DNA from: Gracilibacillus lacisalsi DSM 19029
GTDB taxonomy: Bacteria > Bacillota > Bacilli > Bacillales > Amphibacillaceae
Assembly: GCF_000377765.1 (NCBI RefSeq)
Contig: NZ_KB898679.1
Coordinates: forward strand, 1 to 64,000
Reading direction: 5' to 3'
Length of the DNA: 64,000 nt
Part shown: positions 26,746-36,891 of the stretch, in pieces
Numbering within the stretch: position 1 is the stretch's first letter
Layout of the letters: each line of letters begins with the position of its first letter
Translations under genes and position numbers: made by a program
Notes under the pieces: generated by a model
Told to the model about the DNA's origin: nothing
What the model saw: only the letters and a program-made list of their open reading frames with translations
Database searches by the model: none

Positions 26746-26828
26746 AAGTTTTCACGCCTTCACTTATTAAAGTGTTAGAATATCTTTTCACTTTACCTAA
26801 CACCTTAAAATATTGTCTAAGTCTAGAA

Positions 26829-27083
26829 CTAAAAAAGCCCTTTTCATCCTTCATATCGTAAAGGACGAAAAGAGCCATTTCCGCGGTACCACCTTTGGTT
26901 GAACAATTGAGTAATATGTTCCACTTAACTCTTTAACGCAGAGTAACGGTTAAGTTTATGCTTAACAGTTCATAGAGTAGGTTCATTAGTATAGCGGGTG
27001 ATGGAATTTTTCAGCCTGTGAATTCCACTCTCTTGTCACCATATTCCTAACTACTGGCTCTAGTCATTACTTTTACTTATTCT
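26829..27083 (-). promoter_or_regulatory. Proline T-box leader of proBA
   Basis: A full T-box leader on the minus strand. Stem I begins near GAGCCAGTAG and has the conserved GGTGACAAGAGAGTGG region. The specifier loop reads TGAACCTAC, which places CCU (proline) at 26979-26981. The T-box bulge AAAGGTGGTACCGCGG is at about 26879-26896. A terminator of about 16 bp, with arms around CGTCCTTTA and GAAGGATGAAAAG, ends in TTTTTT. Uncharged tRNA-Pro would pair with the bulge and allow proBA transcription. The specifier was assigned by eye from its position. Confidence 0.9.
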
Positions 27084-27089
27084 AAAGCT

Positions 27090-27118
27090 ATTATAGAAAA
27101 TAGTTACACAAATCTCAA
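27090..27118 (-). promoter_or_regulatory. Promoter of the proBA T-box leader
   Basis: TTGAGA (-35, 27113-27118) and TATAAT (-10, 27090-27095) on the minus strand, 17 bases apart. A start near 27083 fits the beginning of stem I. The -35 sits at the 3' end of ilvE. Confidence 0.65.
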
Positions 27119-27121
27119 GTA

Positions 27122-28198
27122 TTAATAGTTCACTTTTACAGTCCAATTAAATGGATCTTTTTCGGATCCATATTGAATACCTGTTAATGTATCATATAGA
27201 CGTTTAGCAATTTCTCCCGTTTTTCCGTTATTGATTTCCATTTTCTTACCTTCCCATGCAAGCTCTCCTACTGGAGAAATAACAGCAGCAGTACCTGAAC
27301 CAAACGCTTCTTCTAATTCTCCATTTTGATAGTGTTCATATAGCTCTTCCATGGAGATCTTGCGCTCCACGACCGGAATCTCCCAATACTTCAATAATTG
27401 AATAACAGAGTTTCTTGTAACCCCCTCTAAGATACTTCCGTTGAGCGCTGGTGTTACGACTTCACCATTTATTTTAAAGAATACGTTCATACTGCCAACT
27501 TCTTCAATATATTTCTTCTCAACACCATCCAACCATAATACTTGCGCATATCCTTCATCAGCTACCTGTTCCTGGGCCTTCAAGCTAGATGCATAGTTAC
27601 CGGCAGTTTTTGCTTCACCTGTACCGCCTTTTACCGCACGAACAAATTGATTTTCTACTGCGATTTTCACAGGATTAATACCTTCTTCATAGTAAGCACC
27701 AACTGGTGATAAAATCACAATAAACTGGTATGTAGCAGATGGAGCTACACCTAAATACGGCTCGGTAGAAATAATGAATGGTCTAATGTAAAGAGATGTT
27801 CCAGGGGCATCTGGTACCCATTCTTGATCGATATGAACCAAATGTTTGATTGCATCGATAGCATATTCTTCATCAATTCTCGGGATACACAATCTATCAT
27901 TGGATCGATTTAAGCGTTCCATATTCTTATCTGGGCGGAATAACTGAATTTTATCCCTTTTGGTACGATATGCTTTCAACCCTTCAAATACCGTTTGACC
28001 ATAATGGAAAACAATAGCTGCCGGATCAAGTACAAGTGGTTGGTACGGTACTATACGCGGATTATGCCAGCCCTTGTCTGCATTATAGTCTTGAATAAAC
28101 ATATGATCGGTAAAATATTTTCCGAAAGATAGTTGATCTGATTTTGGCTTTTCTTTTGGCTTTTCGTTTTTGATATAAGTAATGGTATACTCTGACAT
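27122..28198 (-). CDS. ilvE: Branched-chain amino acid aminotransferase
   Basis: 358 residues. PLP enzyme of fold type IV that moves amino groups between glutamate and the 2-oxo acids of Ile, Leu and Val. Landmarks of the longer BCAT class are HYGQTVFEGLKAYR near 75-88, LYIRPFI, the PLP lysine in GTGEAKTAGNYASSL, EVGSMNVFF and the late GTAAVISPVG. CGAGGAG precedes the ATG. A CodY-like site is in the divergent spacer. Co-located by chance with proBA, which has its own promoter. Confidence 0.95.
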   Translation of the reverse strand: MSEYTITYIKNEKPKEKPKSDQLSFGKYFTDHMFIQDYNADKGWHNPRIVPYQPLVLDPAAIVFHYGQTVFEGLKAYRTKRDKIQLFRPDKNMERLNRSNDRLCIPRIDEEYAIDAIKHLVHIDQEWVPDAPGTSLYIRPFIISTEPYLGVAPSATYQFIVILSPVGAYYEEGINPVKIAVENQFVRAVKGGTGEAKTAGNYASSLKAQEQVADEGYAQVLWLDGVEKKYIEEVGSMNVFFKINGEVVTPALNGSILEGVTRNSVIQLLKYWEIPVVERKISMEELYEHYQNGELEEAFGSGTAAVISPVGELAWEGKKMEINNGKTGEIAKRLYDTLTGIQYGSEKDPFNWTVKVNY

Positions 28199-28304
28199 AA
28201 AAAAAGACTCCTCGTTTGAATGAATTCAATAATATTTCGGTAAAATAACCTATAATCTATATTTTATTACTAAACGACTAGAAATGACAACCATTTATTT
28301 TGAA

Positions 28305-28319
28305 AATTTTCTAACAATT
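28305..28319. promoter_or_regulatory. CodY-like box between ilvE and the CBS gene
   Basis: AATTTTCTAACAATT matches the CodY consensus AATTTTCWGAAAATT at 13 of 15 positions. It lies between two divergent genes, 15 bases before the CBS-protein start and 107 bases before ilvE. CodY control of ilvE is known in Bacillus subtilis; here it is inferred. Confidence 0.45.
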
Positions 28320-28333
28320 AAAGGAGTATTATC

Positions 28334-29065
28334 ATGGGTTATGAACTTTCCGAACGGTTTGAAGCTGCTTTTAACCAAATACATGATAAATTATGTGATT
28401 ATGCAAATGAACATAACAATCATGCATCATTTACAGAAGTATTGACAAAAGCGAGAGTCCAACATCATGTCATTGATCAATATTATGATTTATTAAAACA
28501 ATGCAGTAAACTGCGAAATGCTATGGTACATCGGAAAATCAAGGAGGACTTCTATATTGCAGAACCACATGAAGATGTGGTCAAGGAATTGGAGCAATTG
28601 GCAGACTTACTAGCTGAACCACCAACTGCCTTGTCCATTGCTTCCAGACCAGTCGAGTATTTTGATTTTAGTTCACCAATAAAGAAATTAATGGCGAAAA
28701 TGCAAGAAAAAGAATACTCACAGTATCCCATCTATCAAGAGGATAAATTAATTGGAATGTTGACAGATGGGGATATTGCAAATTGGTTTGCTGCAAATAT
28801 TGATCAATTAAAAATTGAATTATATCAACCTATTGGAGAGATATTTCAAATTGAGAAGAAAGAACATACAAAGATTGTAGCAAAAAGTGCTACTGTAATG
28901 GATATTGAAGCAATATTCAGAGAATATTTAGAAAAAAATAAAAAAATAGAAGCAATCATAATCACGGAAACTGGTACAGCAGCAGAGCCACCAATAGGAA
29001 TCATCTCCTCATGGGATCTAATCCGACTGAAAACATACTACTTCCCACTGCTTAAACACACCTAA
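28334..29065 (+). CDS. CBS-domain protein with HEPN-like N-terminal half
   Basis: 243 residues. The N-terminal half (1 to about 95) is all-helical and carries RNAMVH (R61-H66), the R-x4-H spacing of HEPN domains, within LLKQCSKLRNAMVHRK. The C-terminal half (about 105-240) is a CBS pair: YSQYPIYQEDKLIGMLTDGD and EAIIITE...PIGIISSWDLI. CBS pairs sense adenosyl nucleotides. HEPN domains are often RNases or bind nucleotides, but many are inactive; whether this one is real needs structure comparison. AAAGGAG precedes the ATG. Alone, divergent from ilvE, with a CodY-like box in front. Confidence 0.7.
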   Translation: MGYELSERFEAAFNQIHDKLCDYANEHNNHASFTEVLTKARVQHHVIDQYYDLLKQCSKLRNAMVHRKIKEDFYIAEPHEDVVKELEQLADLLAEPPTALSIASRPVEYFDFSSPIKKLMAKMQEKEYSQYPIYQEDKLIGMLTDGDIANWFAANIDQLKIELYQPIGEIFQIEKKEHTKIVAKSATVMDIEAIFREYLEKNKKIEAIIITETGTAAEPPIGIISSWDLIRLKTYYFPLLKHT

Positions 29066-29146
29066 TACATCAGGCAGTGTCTGATCAAACCAAAGGATTA
29101 CGGCTAAGTAAATGTTACTAAAATAGCAGATAAACTGTCGTAGTTT

Positions 29147-29628
29147 CCATAAACTGCGAAGTAACTGGACATAGATTTGCTCTCTTCCGTACTGAATTTA
29201 GATGAGTGGATGATCGTCGCTGCGGAAAAATACTCCCTTTCCGGGGGCACGGCCTCAGCTAACTTGGTGAAGAAAACCACTTCACCAAGTGGATCTTCGA
29301 CTCGCGCTCTTCCCCCAGGAGTGTCGCATTTTTCCGCAGCTTAGAATCGTTTTCTGAATAAGTGACAGGAAATCCTAAGAATACCACCCCTAGTGTTCTA
29401 TTCTTACAACAATCAGAAAAGTAAAATTAGCGTAGGCAGAATACGGAGACTCCTGCGGGACAGCGAGAGCTGAAGATCCACTTTGCAAAGTGGTTTTCTT
29501 TGCAAAGTTAGCTGAAGCCGAGCCCACGGAAAGCGCAGTATTCTGCCGGAGCGGTATCCCAGCACTCCTTATGGAAGGAATGGAAGAAAGCTTCACTCCA
29601 CAAAATTTTTACTAATTCGCGGTATATA
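29147..29628 (-). mobile_element. MITE-like repeat, copy 2 (two hairpin modules, inverted orientation)
   Basis: About 480 bp, reversed relative to copies 1 and 3. The left end CCATAAACTGCGAAGTAA (29147-29164) and its flank GATTTGCTCTCTTCCG match the complement of the right end of copy 3. The right end near 29609-29628 matches the left end of copy 3 with small indels. Module A is a hairpin at 29219-29340 (outer arms GCTGCGGAAAAA/TTTTTCCGCAGC), module B at 29435-29547 (GGCAGAATAC/GTATTCTGCC). No coding capacity that I trust. It fills the space between the CBS gene and the glutamate synthase terminator. Confidence 0.75.
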
Positions 29629-29690
29629 TCTATTGTGTAAATTAAGAGTTTTTTCTTTGGTTAATATGCAGGCCTCTTTAGAAAAGGCAT

Positions 29691-29722
29691 AAAGAAAAAC
29701 CTACGACAATTCGTAGGTTTTT
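29691..29722 (-). terminator. Terminator of the glutamate synthase operon
   Basis: A perfect 11-bp stem, AAAAACCTACG with CGTAGGTTTTT, a 6-base loop and TTTTTCTTT on the minus strand, 8 bases past the stop of the small subunit gene. Confidence 0.85.
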
Positions 29723-29730
29723 CGGTTCTC

Positions 29731-31227
29731 TTACATATTTGCAACAGATGGTAAGGCAGTTTCGCCCATTAAATATTGATCAACATGGTATGCTACTTCA
29801 CGTCCTTCATTAATTGCCCATACGATAAGGCTTTGACCACGACGTGAATCTCCTGCAGCAAATACATGCTCTACATTTGTACGGAAATCACCATAAGCGG
29901 CATCTACACGGTTACGCTCTGTTTTTACATTAAACGCTTCTAGTACTGGGTGTTCTGCACCTTCAAAACCGATAGCAATTAATACTAATTGTGCAGGCCA
30001 AACTTTTTCTGTACCTGGAATTTCTTCATATACAAACATACCATTCTCATCACGAGTTTTCTTCATTTCTACTGTGTGTAATTCTTTCAATTTGCCATTC
30101 TCATCTGTCACAAATTTCTTCGTTTGAATAGAATATTGACGAATATCTTCACCATAGTATTCTTTTGCTTCTTTGTGTGCATATTCTAAGCTGAATACTT
30201 GTGGGTATGCTGGCCATTGGTTTTCTTCTGAACGTTTCATTGGCAATTGCGGGTGTTTACCGAATTGTGCAATACTATTTGCACCTTGACGAAGTGCTGT
30301 AGCGATACAGTCAGCACCCGTATCCCCACCACCAATAACAATAACGTCTTTACCTTTGGCATCTAGTTCTTCTTCCACTTCGACACTTTCATCTAATACT
30401 TTTTGAGTTGCTTTGGTTAAATAGTCCATAGCAAAACGTACACCTTTACCTTCACGACCTTCAATAGGAAGATCTCGATGTTTCTGTGCACCTGTACATA
30501 AAATCACAGAGTCATAATTTGCTTTCATTTCTTCAGCAGAAATATCTTTACCTACTTCTGTATTTAGCATAAATTCAATACCTTCATCACGAAGTAATTG
30601 AACTCGGCGTTCTACTACCCCTTTATCTAATTTCATGTTTGGAATTCCGTACGTTAAGAGACCCCCAGCGCGATCAGCGCGTTCATAAACTGTTACACTA
30701 TGTCCCGCTTGATTCAATTGGTCTGCTGCAGCTAAACCAGCTGGTCCGGAACCGACAATGGCAACTTTCTTTCCAGTGCGATGCTCCGGAACACGCGGTT
30801 CTATCCATCCTTCTTCAAAACCTTTATCAATTATCTTTTGTTCAATATTTTTGATAGTTACGGCAGGATCATTGATAGCAACCGTACAAGACCCTTCACA
30901 TGGAGCCGGACATACTCTTCCAGTAAATTCAGGAAAGTTATTTGTTTTCATTAAACGATCTAAAGCCTCTCTCCACTTTCCTTTATACACCAAATCATTC
31001 CACTCTGGGATCAGATTGTAGATAGGACAACCTGATGTTGCCCCATCAATATCCATCCCGATGTGACAGAATGGTGTACCACAATCCATACAGCGTGCTC
31101 CTTGAGTTTTTGCTACTTCATCAGAGAAAGGAGCAGAATATTCTTTCCAATCATGAATTCTTTCTAATGGATCTCGTTCATTTGCCGTTTGTCTTTCAAA
31201 CTCCATAAAACCTGTTGCTTTCCCCAT
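29731..31227 (-). CDS. gltB: Glutamate synthase small (beta) subunit
   Basis: 498 residues, the Bacillus GltB (GltD of enterics). Takes electrons from NADPH through FAD and hands them to the large subunit for glutamate synthesis. An N-terminal cysteine cluster, CMDCGTPFCH plus CPIYN and CPAPCEGSC, binds 4Fe-4S. FAD binding is at VAIVGSGPAGLAAADQL near 151-167, NADPH binding at VIVIGGGDTGADC near 290-302, and a late FAD motif is AAGDSRRGQSL. GGAGACAG precedes the ATG, 16 bases after the large subunit gene. Confidence 0.95.
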   Translation of the reverse strand: MGKATGFMEFERQTANERDPLERIHDWKEYSAPFSDEVAKTQGARCMDCGTPFCHIGMDIDGATSGCPIYNLIPEWNDLVYKGKWREALDRLMKTNNFPEFTGRVCPAPCEGSCTVAINDPAVTIKNIEQKIIDKGFEEGWIEPRVPEHRTGKKVAIVGSGPAGLAAADQLNQAGHSVTVYERADRAGGLLTYGIPNMKLDKGVVERRVQLLRDEGIEFMLNTEVGKDISAEEMKANYDSVILCTGAQKHRDLPIEGREGKGVRFAMDYLTKATQKVLDESVEVEEELDAKGKDVIVIGGGDTGADCIATALRQGANSIAQFGKHPQLPMKRSEENQWPAYPQVFSLEYAHKEAKEYYGEDIRQYSIQTKKFVTDENGKLKELHTVEMKKTRDENGMFVYEEIPGTEKVWPAQLVLIAIGFEGAEHPVLEAFNVKTERNRVDAAYGDFRTNVEHVFAAGDSRRGQSLIVWAINEGREVAYHVDQYLMGETALPSVANM

Positions 31228-31243
31228 ATCATCTGTCTCCTTT

Positions 31244-34200
31244 CTATTTAGTCAATACTTCTTCCGGATTTAAAGTCACTGTCATTTTATTGTCTTTTTT
31301 CGCTGTAAATGCTTCAAGTCTAGCTTCGTCCACTGATAAGCCTTGAGATTCAAACCAATCAATTTGCTTTAGCATTAGTTTATAGTCTGTTGGGATTACT
31401 TTCACGAATTTCTTCACTTCATCTTCCCAGTTTTGCAACGATACTGCTGCTTTATCACTATTTGTATATTCGTGATGGTTCATAATTAGTTCTTTTACTT
31501 CTTCGACCTCTTTAGCATCTGTTAATTCTTCAAATTGTACTAATTCCGTATTACATAGTCGTTTAAATTGGGCAATATTGTCTGGTTTCACATAGGCAAT
31601 ACCACCAGACATACCAGCAGCAAAGTTTTTACCTACATTTCCGAGAATCACTACGCGACCACCTGTCATATATTCACATCCATGGTCTCCCACACCTTCT
31701 ACAACGATTTTCGCTCCACTATTTCTTACAGCAAAACGTTCTCCGGCGTAGCCCTGGATATAGGCTTCACCACTTGTCGCACCATAGAATGATACGTTAC
31801 CTGCAATAACATTATTTCCTGGATCGATCGTTGTTTTCTCAGAAGCGCGAACAATTACTTTACCACCTGATAAGCCTTTACCAACATAATCATTGGCATC
31901 TCCTGTTACGGTTAATGTCATACCTGAAGGAATAAAGGCACCAAAACTTTGACCTGCTGATCCAGTAAAGTGTAGATTAATCGTATCTTCTGGTAGACCC
32001 CTTTCACCATATTTCTTAGAAATCTCACTTCCGACAATCGTACCTACAACACGATCGGTATTTTTTATCGGGAAGGATGCTTCTAATGCTTCCCCTGTAT
32101 CAATTGCTTTTTGTACAGTCGGTAAAATCTGTTTCAAATCTAATGATTTATCTAATTCATGATCTTGTGTTGTTGTATTAATACGTGTTCCTTCAGGTTG
32201 GTAAAGGAGTGTAGATAGATCTAAGTGTTTAGCTTTCCAGTGTGCTTCTGCACGTTCGGAAACTTCTAATACATCTGTTCTTCCAACCATTTCATCAATA
32301 GTTCGGAAACCTAATTCAGCCATAATTTCACGAACTTCTTCTGCGATAAATGTCATATAATTAACGACATGATCAGGGTTACCAGTAAATTTCTTACGTA
32401 ACTCTGGATTTTGTGTCGCAACCCCTACTGGACATGTATCATTATGGCATACACGCATCATCACACATCCGACAACAACTAATGGTGCTGTTGCGAATCC
32501 ATACTCTTCTGCACCTAATAATGCAGCCATCACGACATCTTTACCTGTTAACAATTTCCCATCCGTTTCTAAAATAACTCTATCTCTCAGTCCGTTTAGC
32601 ATTAAGGTTTGATGAGCTTCTGCAAGACCTAATTCCCATGGTAAGCCTGCATGTTTAATACTTGTTTTTGGTGAAGCACCTGTACCACCATCATAACCAA
32701 CAACAGAAATAACATCTGCATTACCTTTGGCAACACCTGCAGCAATCGTTCCAACACCAGATTTTGCTACGAGCTTGACACTAACTCTTGCATCACGGTT
32801 AGCATTCTTTAAATCGTGAATTAATTGTGCTAAATCCTCGATGGAATAAATATCATGGTGTGGTGGAGGTGAAATTAAGTCTACACCTGGAGTTGAACCA
32901 CGAACATCTGCTACCCATGGATAAACCTTCATACCAGGTAATTGTCCACCTTCACCAGGCTTTGCACCTTGTGCCATTTTAATCTGTAATTCTTTTGCGT
33001 TAACAAGATAATGACTTTTGGCTCCGAAACGTCCAGATGCTACCTGCTTAATCGCACTGGAACGCAAGTCTCCGTTTTCATCTCTACTAAAACGATCAGG
33101 GTCTTCCCCGCCTTCCCCACTATTACTTTTACCGCCTAAACGGTTCATGGCAATGGCAAGAGCTTCATGTGCTTCTTTACTGATGGAACCGAAGGACATT
33201 GCACCTGTTTTGAAACGTTTGACAATAGATTCAACTGGTTCCACTTCTTCGATCGGGATACTATTGTCTTTCTTAAAATCAAACAGGTTACGTAAAAAGC
33301 CGATACGCTCTTCGTTAGCAGCTTTAGAGAATTTCTTGAATAGATCATAATCACCACGACGGCAAGCCCACTGTAACGTATAAATAGTAGTTGGGTTAAA
33401 GGCATGGTGTTCGCCTACTTTACGCCATTGGAAATCACTTCCTGACTCAAGCGATTCTTGAACTGCAGCTTTATATGCTTCATTATGACGTTTTTCCGTC
33501 TCTTCTTGGATAACGTCTAAACCAATGCCATCAATCTGTGATGCTGTACCGGTAAAATGCTCTTCAATTACCTTTTTACTAATACCTACAGCTTCAAAGA
33601 TTTGCGCACCACGATAACTTTGGACAGTAGAGATACCTATTTTCGACATAACTTTAATGATGCCTTCTGTTGCTACACTAATAAATTTATCTTGTACCTC
33701 TGCAAGCGTCATATTTAAACGATCATCCAAAATAGACGTGTAATACGTTTGATACACGAGGTATGGATGAATGGCATCTACACCGTATCCTAACATCGTA
33801 GCAAAGTGATGAACTTCTCGAGCTTCACCTGATTGAGCAATGATACTTGCTTGCGTACGAATACCTTCTCGCACTAGATACTGGTGCAAACCGCTAACTG
33901 CGAGAAGTGTTGGGATAGCCTTTTGGTTCGGATCCATATTCTTATCGCTTAAAATAATGATATTGCTTCCAGCTTCAATTGCTTTCTTCGCTTGTTCATA
34001 CACATTGTGAAGGGCTTTTTCCATATCATCTGTAAATAATGTTTCGATAACTTCTGACTGGAATCCTTCTATTTCATTATTCGCTAACTTTTCAATTTGT
34101 GTATTAGATAAAATTGGTGAATCTAGACGAATTCTGCTTGATTTTGTTTTAGCTGGATGAAGGATATCTCCCTCAGCACCTAACCATGTCAACATTGATG

Positions 34201-35797
34201 TCACGAGTTGCTCACGATAAGCATCAATTGGTGGATTTGTTACTTGGGCAAACAATTGTTTGAAATAGTTAAACAAACTTTGTGGACGTTCAGATAATAC
34301 CGCTAATGGCATATCGTTCCCCATTGCACCAATTGGATCTTTTCCGCCCTCTAGTAAAGGGAGGAGATATTTCTCGACATCTTCTGTTGTATAACCAAAT
34401 GCTTTTTGTTTCTGAAGCAGTTGTGGATCGATATAATCATCGTTTTTCGCTTCTACTTCTAACGGTACAATCTGATCATCTAACCAGTCTTGGTATGGAT
34501 GAGCACTTGCAACCTCTTCTTTAATTTCTTTATCAGATATGATACGCCCTTCTTCAATATCAATAAGCAACATTTTACCAGGGCTCAGACGTTCTTTTAA
34601 TAACACATTTTCTTCTTCATAGTCGATAACACCAACTTCTGAAGAATAAATAATATAATCGTCTTTCGTTACATAATAACGTGCCGGACGAAGACCATTA
34701 CGATCCAAGATTGCTCCAATTTGTTTCCCGTTTGTAAAAGTAATCGAAGTTGGACCATCCCATGGCTCCATCATCATACTGTGATATTGATAGAAAGCAC
34801 GTTTCTTCTCATCCATGTGTGGGTTTTTCTCCCATGGTTCAGGAATTAGCATCATCGCAGCATGTGCTGGCTTACGACCTGCTAAAGTGAAGAATTCCAA
34901 TGCATTATCTAATGTGGCAGAGTCACTTCCACCACCATTAATAATTGGTAATACTTTATCTAAATCATCACCAAATGCTTCTGATACAAATTGCTTCTCT
35001 CTTGCACGCATCCAGTTTACGTTACCTCGCATTGTATTAATCTCACCGTTATGAATGAGATAACGGTTCGGGTGAGCTCTTTCCCAGGATGGGAATGTAT
35101 TAGTACTGAAACGAGAGTGTACAAGTGAGAAAGCAGAGACAAATTCTTCATCTTGTAAATCTAAATAAAATTTATCTACTTGATCAGGTGTTAATAAACC
35201 TTTATAAACAATTGTTCTATTTGACAAACTCGGAAAATAAAAACGAATTTCTTTTTGATTCGCCCAATTCTCAGCTTGTTTGCGAATAATATATAATTTT
35301 CTTTCGAAGGCTAAATCGTCTTCTATTTCATCTGCTGCTTCAATGAAAACCTGATGTACAGTTGGTAATGTTTCAACCGCCCCTTTACCAATGTGGGAAG
35401 GATCAGTTGGTACATCTCTCCAGCCGATTATTTTTTGTCCTTCTTGTTCGATTAATTGATTAATTTTTTCGATTGCTAGTTTTTGTTCATTTTCATCTTG
35501 AGATAAGAACAACATACCAACTCCGTAACGTCCAACAGTTGGTAGTTGAAAGTCTTTACATTCTCTTCTAAAATATTTATCAGGGATCTGTACCATTAAA
35601 CCAGATCCGTCACCTGTCAGTGGATCGCTCCCTTGTCCACCTCGGTGCTCTAATTTGCATAACATGTCTAAACCTTTTTTTACGATCTCGTGTGTTTGTT
35701 TCCCTTTTATATGCGCATATAATCCAATACCACAAGCGTCATGTTCAAACTCCGGATTGTATAACCCTTGGGCACTAGGCAAGTCGCGATACGTCAT
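31244..35797 (-). CDS. gltA: Glutamate synthase large (alpha) subunit
   Basis: 1517 residues, the Bacillus GltA (GltB of enterics). Makes two glutamates from glutamine and 2-oxoglutarate. The N-terminal glutamine amidotransferase begins at the catalytic cysteine in [11 protein letters not shown] after a propeptide of about 20 residues that should be removed. The central and FMN domains carry [23 protein letters not shown] and the 3Fe-4S cysteines in [15 protein letters not shown]. The beta-helix domain ends the protein. The start is ATG at 35797, after GGGGG; an ATG five codons earlier overlaps that site. Divergent from its regulator gltC. Confidence 0.96.
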   Translation of the reverse strand: MTYRDLPSAQGLYNPEFEHDACGIGLYAHIKGKQTHEIVKKGLDMLCKLEHRGGQGSDPLTGDGSGLMVQIPDKYFRRECKDFQLPTVGRYGVGMLFLSQDENEQKLAIEKINQLIEQEGQKIIGWRDVPTDPSHIGKGAVETLPTVHQVFIEAADEIEDDLAFERKLYIIRKQAENWANQKEIRFYFPSLSNRTIVYKGLLTPDQVDKFYLDLQDEEFVSAFSLVHSRFSTNTFPSWERAHPNRYLIHNGEINTMRGNVNWMRAREKQFVSEAFGDDLDKVLPIINGGGSDSATLDNALEFFTLAGRKPAHAAMMLIPEPWEKNPHMDEKKRAFYQYHSMMMEPWDGPTSITFTNGKQIGAILDRNGLRPARYYVTKDDYIIYSSEVGVIDYEEENVLLKERLSPGKMLLIDIEEGRIISDKEIKEEVASAHPYQDWLDDQIVPLEVEAKNDDYIDPQLLQKQKAFGYTTEDVEKYLLPLLEGGKDPIGAMGNDMPLAVLSERPQSLFNYFKQLFAQVTNPPIDAYREQLVTSMLTWLGAEGDILHPAKTKSSRIRLDSPILSNTQIEKLANNEIEGFQSEVIETLFTDDMEKALHNVYEQAKKAIEAGSNIIILSDKNMDPNQKAIPTLLAVSGLHQYLVREGIRTQASIIAQSGEAREVHHFATMLGYGVDAIHPYLVYQTYYTSILDDRLNMTLAEVQDKFISVATEGIIKVMSKIGISTVQSYRGAQIFEAVGISKKVIEEHFTGTASQIDGIGLDVIQEETEKRHNEAYKAAVQESLESGSDFQWRKVGEHHAFNPTTIYTLQWACRRGDYDLFKKFSKAANEERIGFLRNLFDFKKDNSIPIEEVEPVESIVKRFKTGAMSFGSISKEAHEALAIAMNRLGGKSNSGEGGEDPDRFSRDENGDLRSSAIKQVASGRFGAKSHYLVNAKELQIKMAQGAKPGEGGQLPGMKVYPWVADVRGSTPGVDLISPPPHHDIYSIEDLAQLIHDLKNANRDARVSVKLVAKSGVGTIAAGVAKGNADVISVVGYDGGTGASPKTSIKHAGLPWELGLAEAHQTLMLNGLRDRVILETDGKLLTGKDVVMAALLGAEEYGFATAPLVVVGCVMMRVCHNDTCPVGVATQNPELRKKFTGNPDHVVNYMTFIAEEVREIMAELGFRTIDEMVGRTDVLEVSERAEAHWKAKHLDLSTLLYQPEGTRINTTTQDHELDKSLDLKQILPTVQKAIDTGEALEASFPIKNTDRVVGTIVGSEISKKYGERGLPEDTINLHFTGSAGQSFGAFIPSGMTLTVTGDANDYVGKGLSGGKVIVRASEKTTIDPGNNVIAGNVSFYGATSGEAYIQGYAGERFAVRNSGAKIVVEGVGDHGCEYMTGGRVVILGNVGKNFAAGMSGGIAYVKPDNIAQFKRLCNTELVQFEELTDAKEVEEVKELIMNHHEYTNSDKAAVSLQNWEDEVKKFVKVIPTDYKLMLKQIDWFESQGLSVDEARLEAFTAKKDNKMTVTLNPEEVLTK

Positions 35798-35840
35798 ATA
35801 TGTCGCCCCCATTCAATATACTTTTAAGGTGTCTAATACT

Positions 35841-35869
35841 ATTGTAGGTTTTCTTATTGATCGAAACAA
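35841..35869 (-). promoter_or_regulatory. gltA promoter in the gltA-gltC spacer
   Basis: On the minus strand TTGTTT (35864-35869), a 17-base spacer and TACAAT (35841-35846). An AACAAT/ATTGTT inverted repeat at about 35865-35891 overlaps the -35 and could be a GltC target. On the + strand TATAAT (35872-35877) is a possible gltC -10, so the two promoters would overlap back to back. Confidence 0.5.
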
Positions 35870-35924
35870 TATATAATAAACATAACATTGTTCTAATTCT
35901 GATATATATCATGAGGTGAATCGA

Positions 35925-36827
35925 GTGGAATTACGTCAATTACGCTATTTTGTTGAAGTCGCAGAGCGGGAACACGTCTCTGATGCGGCAGCAGAATTGC
36001 ATGTAGCCCAGTCTGCAATTAGTAGACAAATAGCTAACCTAGAAGCAGAGCTTGGAGTCGAACTATTTGAAAGAGAAGGCAGAAATGTGCGTTTAACCCA
36101 TATAGGAAGGATATTTCTGACCCATACCAAAACGGCATTAAAAGCGATTGATCACGCAAAGAAACAAATCGATGAATATATCGATCCAGAAAGAGGCTCG
36201 ATTAAAATTGGTTTTCCAACCAGTCTAGCCAGTAACTTGTTACCTACTGTAGTTTCTGAATTCAAGAAAAAACACCCTAAAATCGGATTTCAATTGCGAC
36301 AAGGTTCATATAATTTTTTAATTGAATCGGTGGAAAACCGCGAAATTGATGTCGCTTTTTTAGGTCCTGTTCCGACAGAGCATCCTGATATTTTAGGAGA
36401 TATCTTATTTAGAGAAAATTTTTATGCATTAGTACCCAATTCACACCCTTTAGCTGAACAGAGCAGTGTGAATTTACGCGATTTACATGATGAAAGTTTT
36501 GTTTTATTCCCTGAAGGTTTTGTTTTACACCAACTCGTTATCGACGGATGTAAACAAGCAGGATTTACACCAAATGTATCATCTCAAGGGGAAGATTTAG
36601 ATGCAATCAAGGGGTTGGTTGCAGCGGGTATAGGGATTACCTTATTACCGGAAAGTGCATTCAATGATTTAAATCCGTACTACAGCGCAAAAGTTGCCAT
36701 CCAGAACCCTGAGTTAAAACGTACGGTTGGCATTATTATTCCCAAGAACAGAAAACTTGCTCCATCTGAACAAGTTTTCTATGAATTTATAAAGGAATTC
36801 TTCTCGATTTTACAGAGGTTTCAATAA
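35925..36827 (+). CDS. gltC: LysR-family activator of glutamate synthase
   Basis: 300 residues. The N-terminal winged helix-turn-helix reads MELRQLRYFVEVAEREHVSD with AQSAISRQIANLEAELG, very close to Bacillus subtilis GltC, and a two-lobed effector domain (about 90-300) follows. GltC activates gltAB and represses itself, responding to 2-oxoglutarate and glutamate. The start is GTG at 35925, six bases after GAGGTG; a GTG three codons earlier overlaps the site. Its divergent position next to gltA supports the assignment. Confidence 0.93.
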   Translation: MELRQLRYFVEVAEREHVSDAAAELHVAQSAISRQIANLEAELGVELFEREGRNVRLTHIGRIFLTHTKTALKAIDHAKKQIDEYIDPERGSIKIGFPTSLASNLLPTVVSEFKKKHPKIGFQLRQGSYNFLIESVENREIDVAFLGPVPTEHPDILGDILFRENFYALVPNSHPLAEQSSVNLRDLHDESFVLFPEGFVLHQLVIDGCKQAGFTPNVSSQGEDLDAIKGLVAAGIGITLLPESAFNDLNPYYSAKVAIQNPELKRTVGIIIPKNRKLAPSEQVFYEFIKEFFSILQRFQ

Positions 36828-36840
36828 GTAGATATCGAGT

Positions 36841-36867
36841 AAAAGAGCTAGCTTTATGGCTAGCTCT
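36841..36867 (-). terminator. Bidirectional hairpin between gltC and the exonuclease gene
   Basis: A perfect 9-bp stem, AGAGCTAGC/GCTAGCTCT, with a 6-base loop between convergent genes. TTTT follows on the minus strand; the + side is weak in T. Confidence 0.6.
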
Positions 36868-36891
36868 GCTAAATGTATATTATTGAGGTTT

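Noticed and set aside
26678-26878. 66-codon minus-strand frame upstream of proB
   Set aside because: It overlaps the T-box terminator and antiterminator and the proB start; the RNA element explains the sequence.
29390-29596. 68-codon frame on the minus strand within repeat copy 2
   Set aside because: It spans module B and its flank. The same sequence occurs in copy 3 without the frame kept open, so it is a by-product of the repeat.
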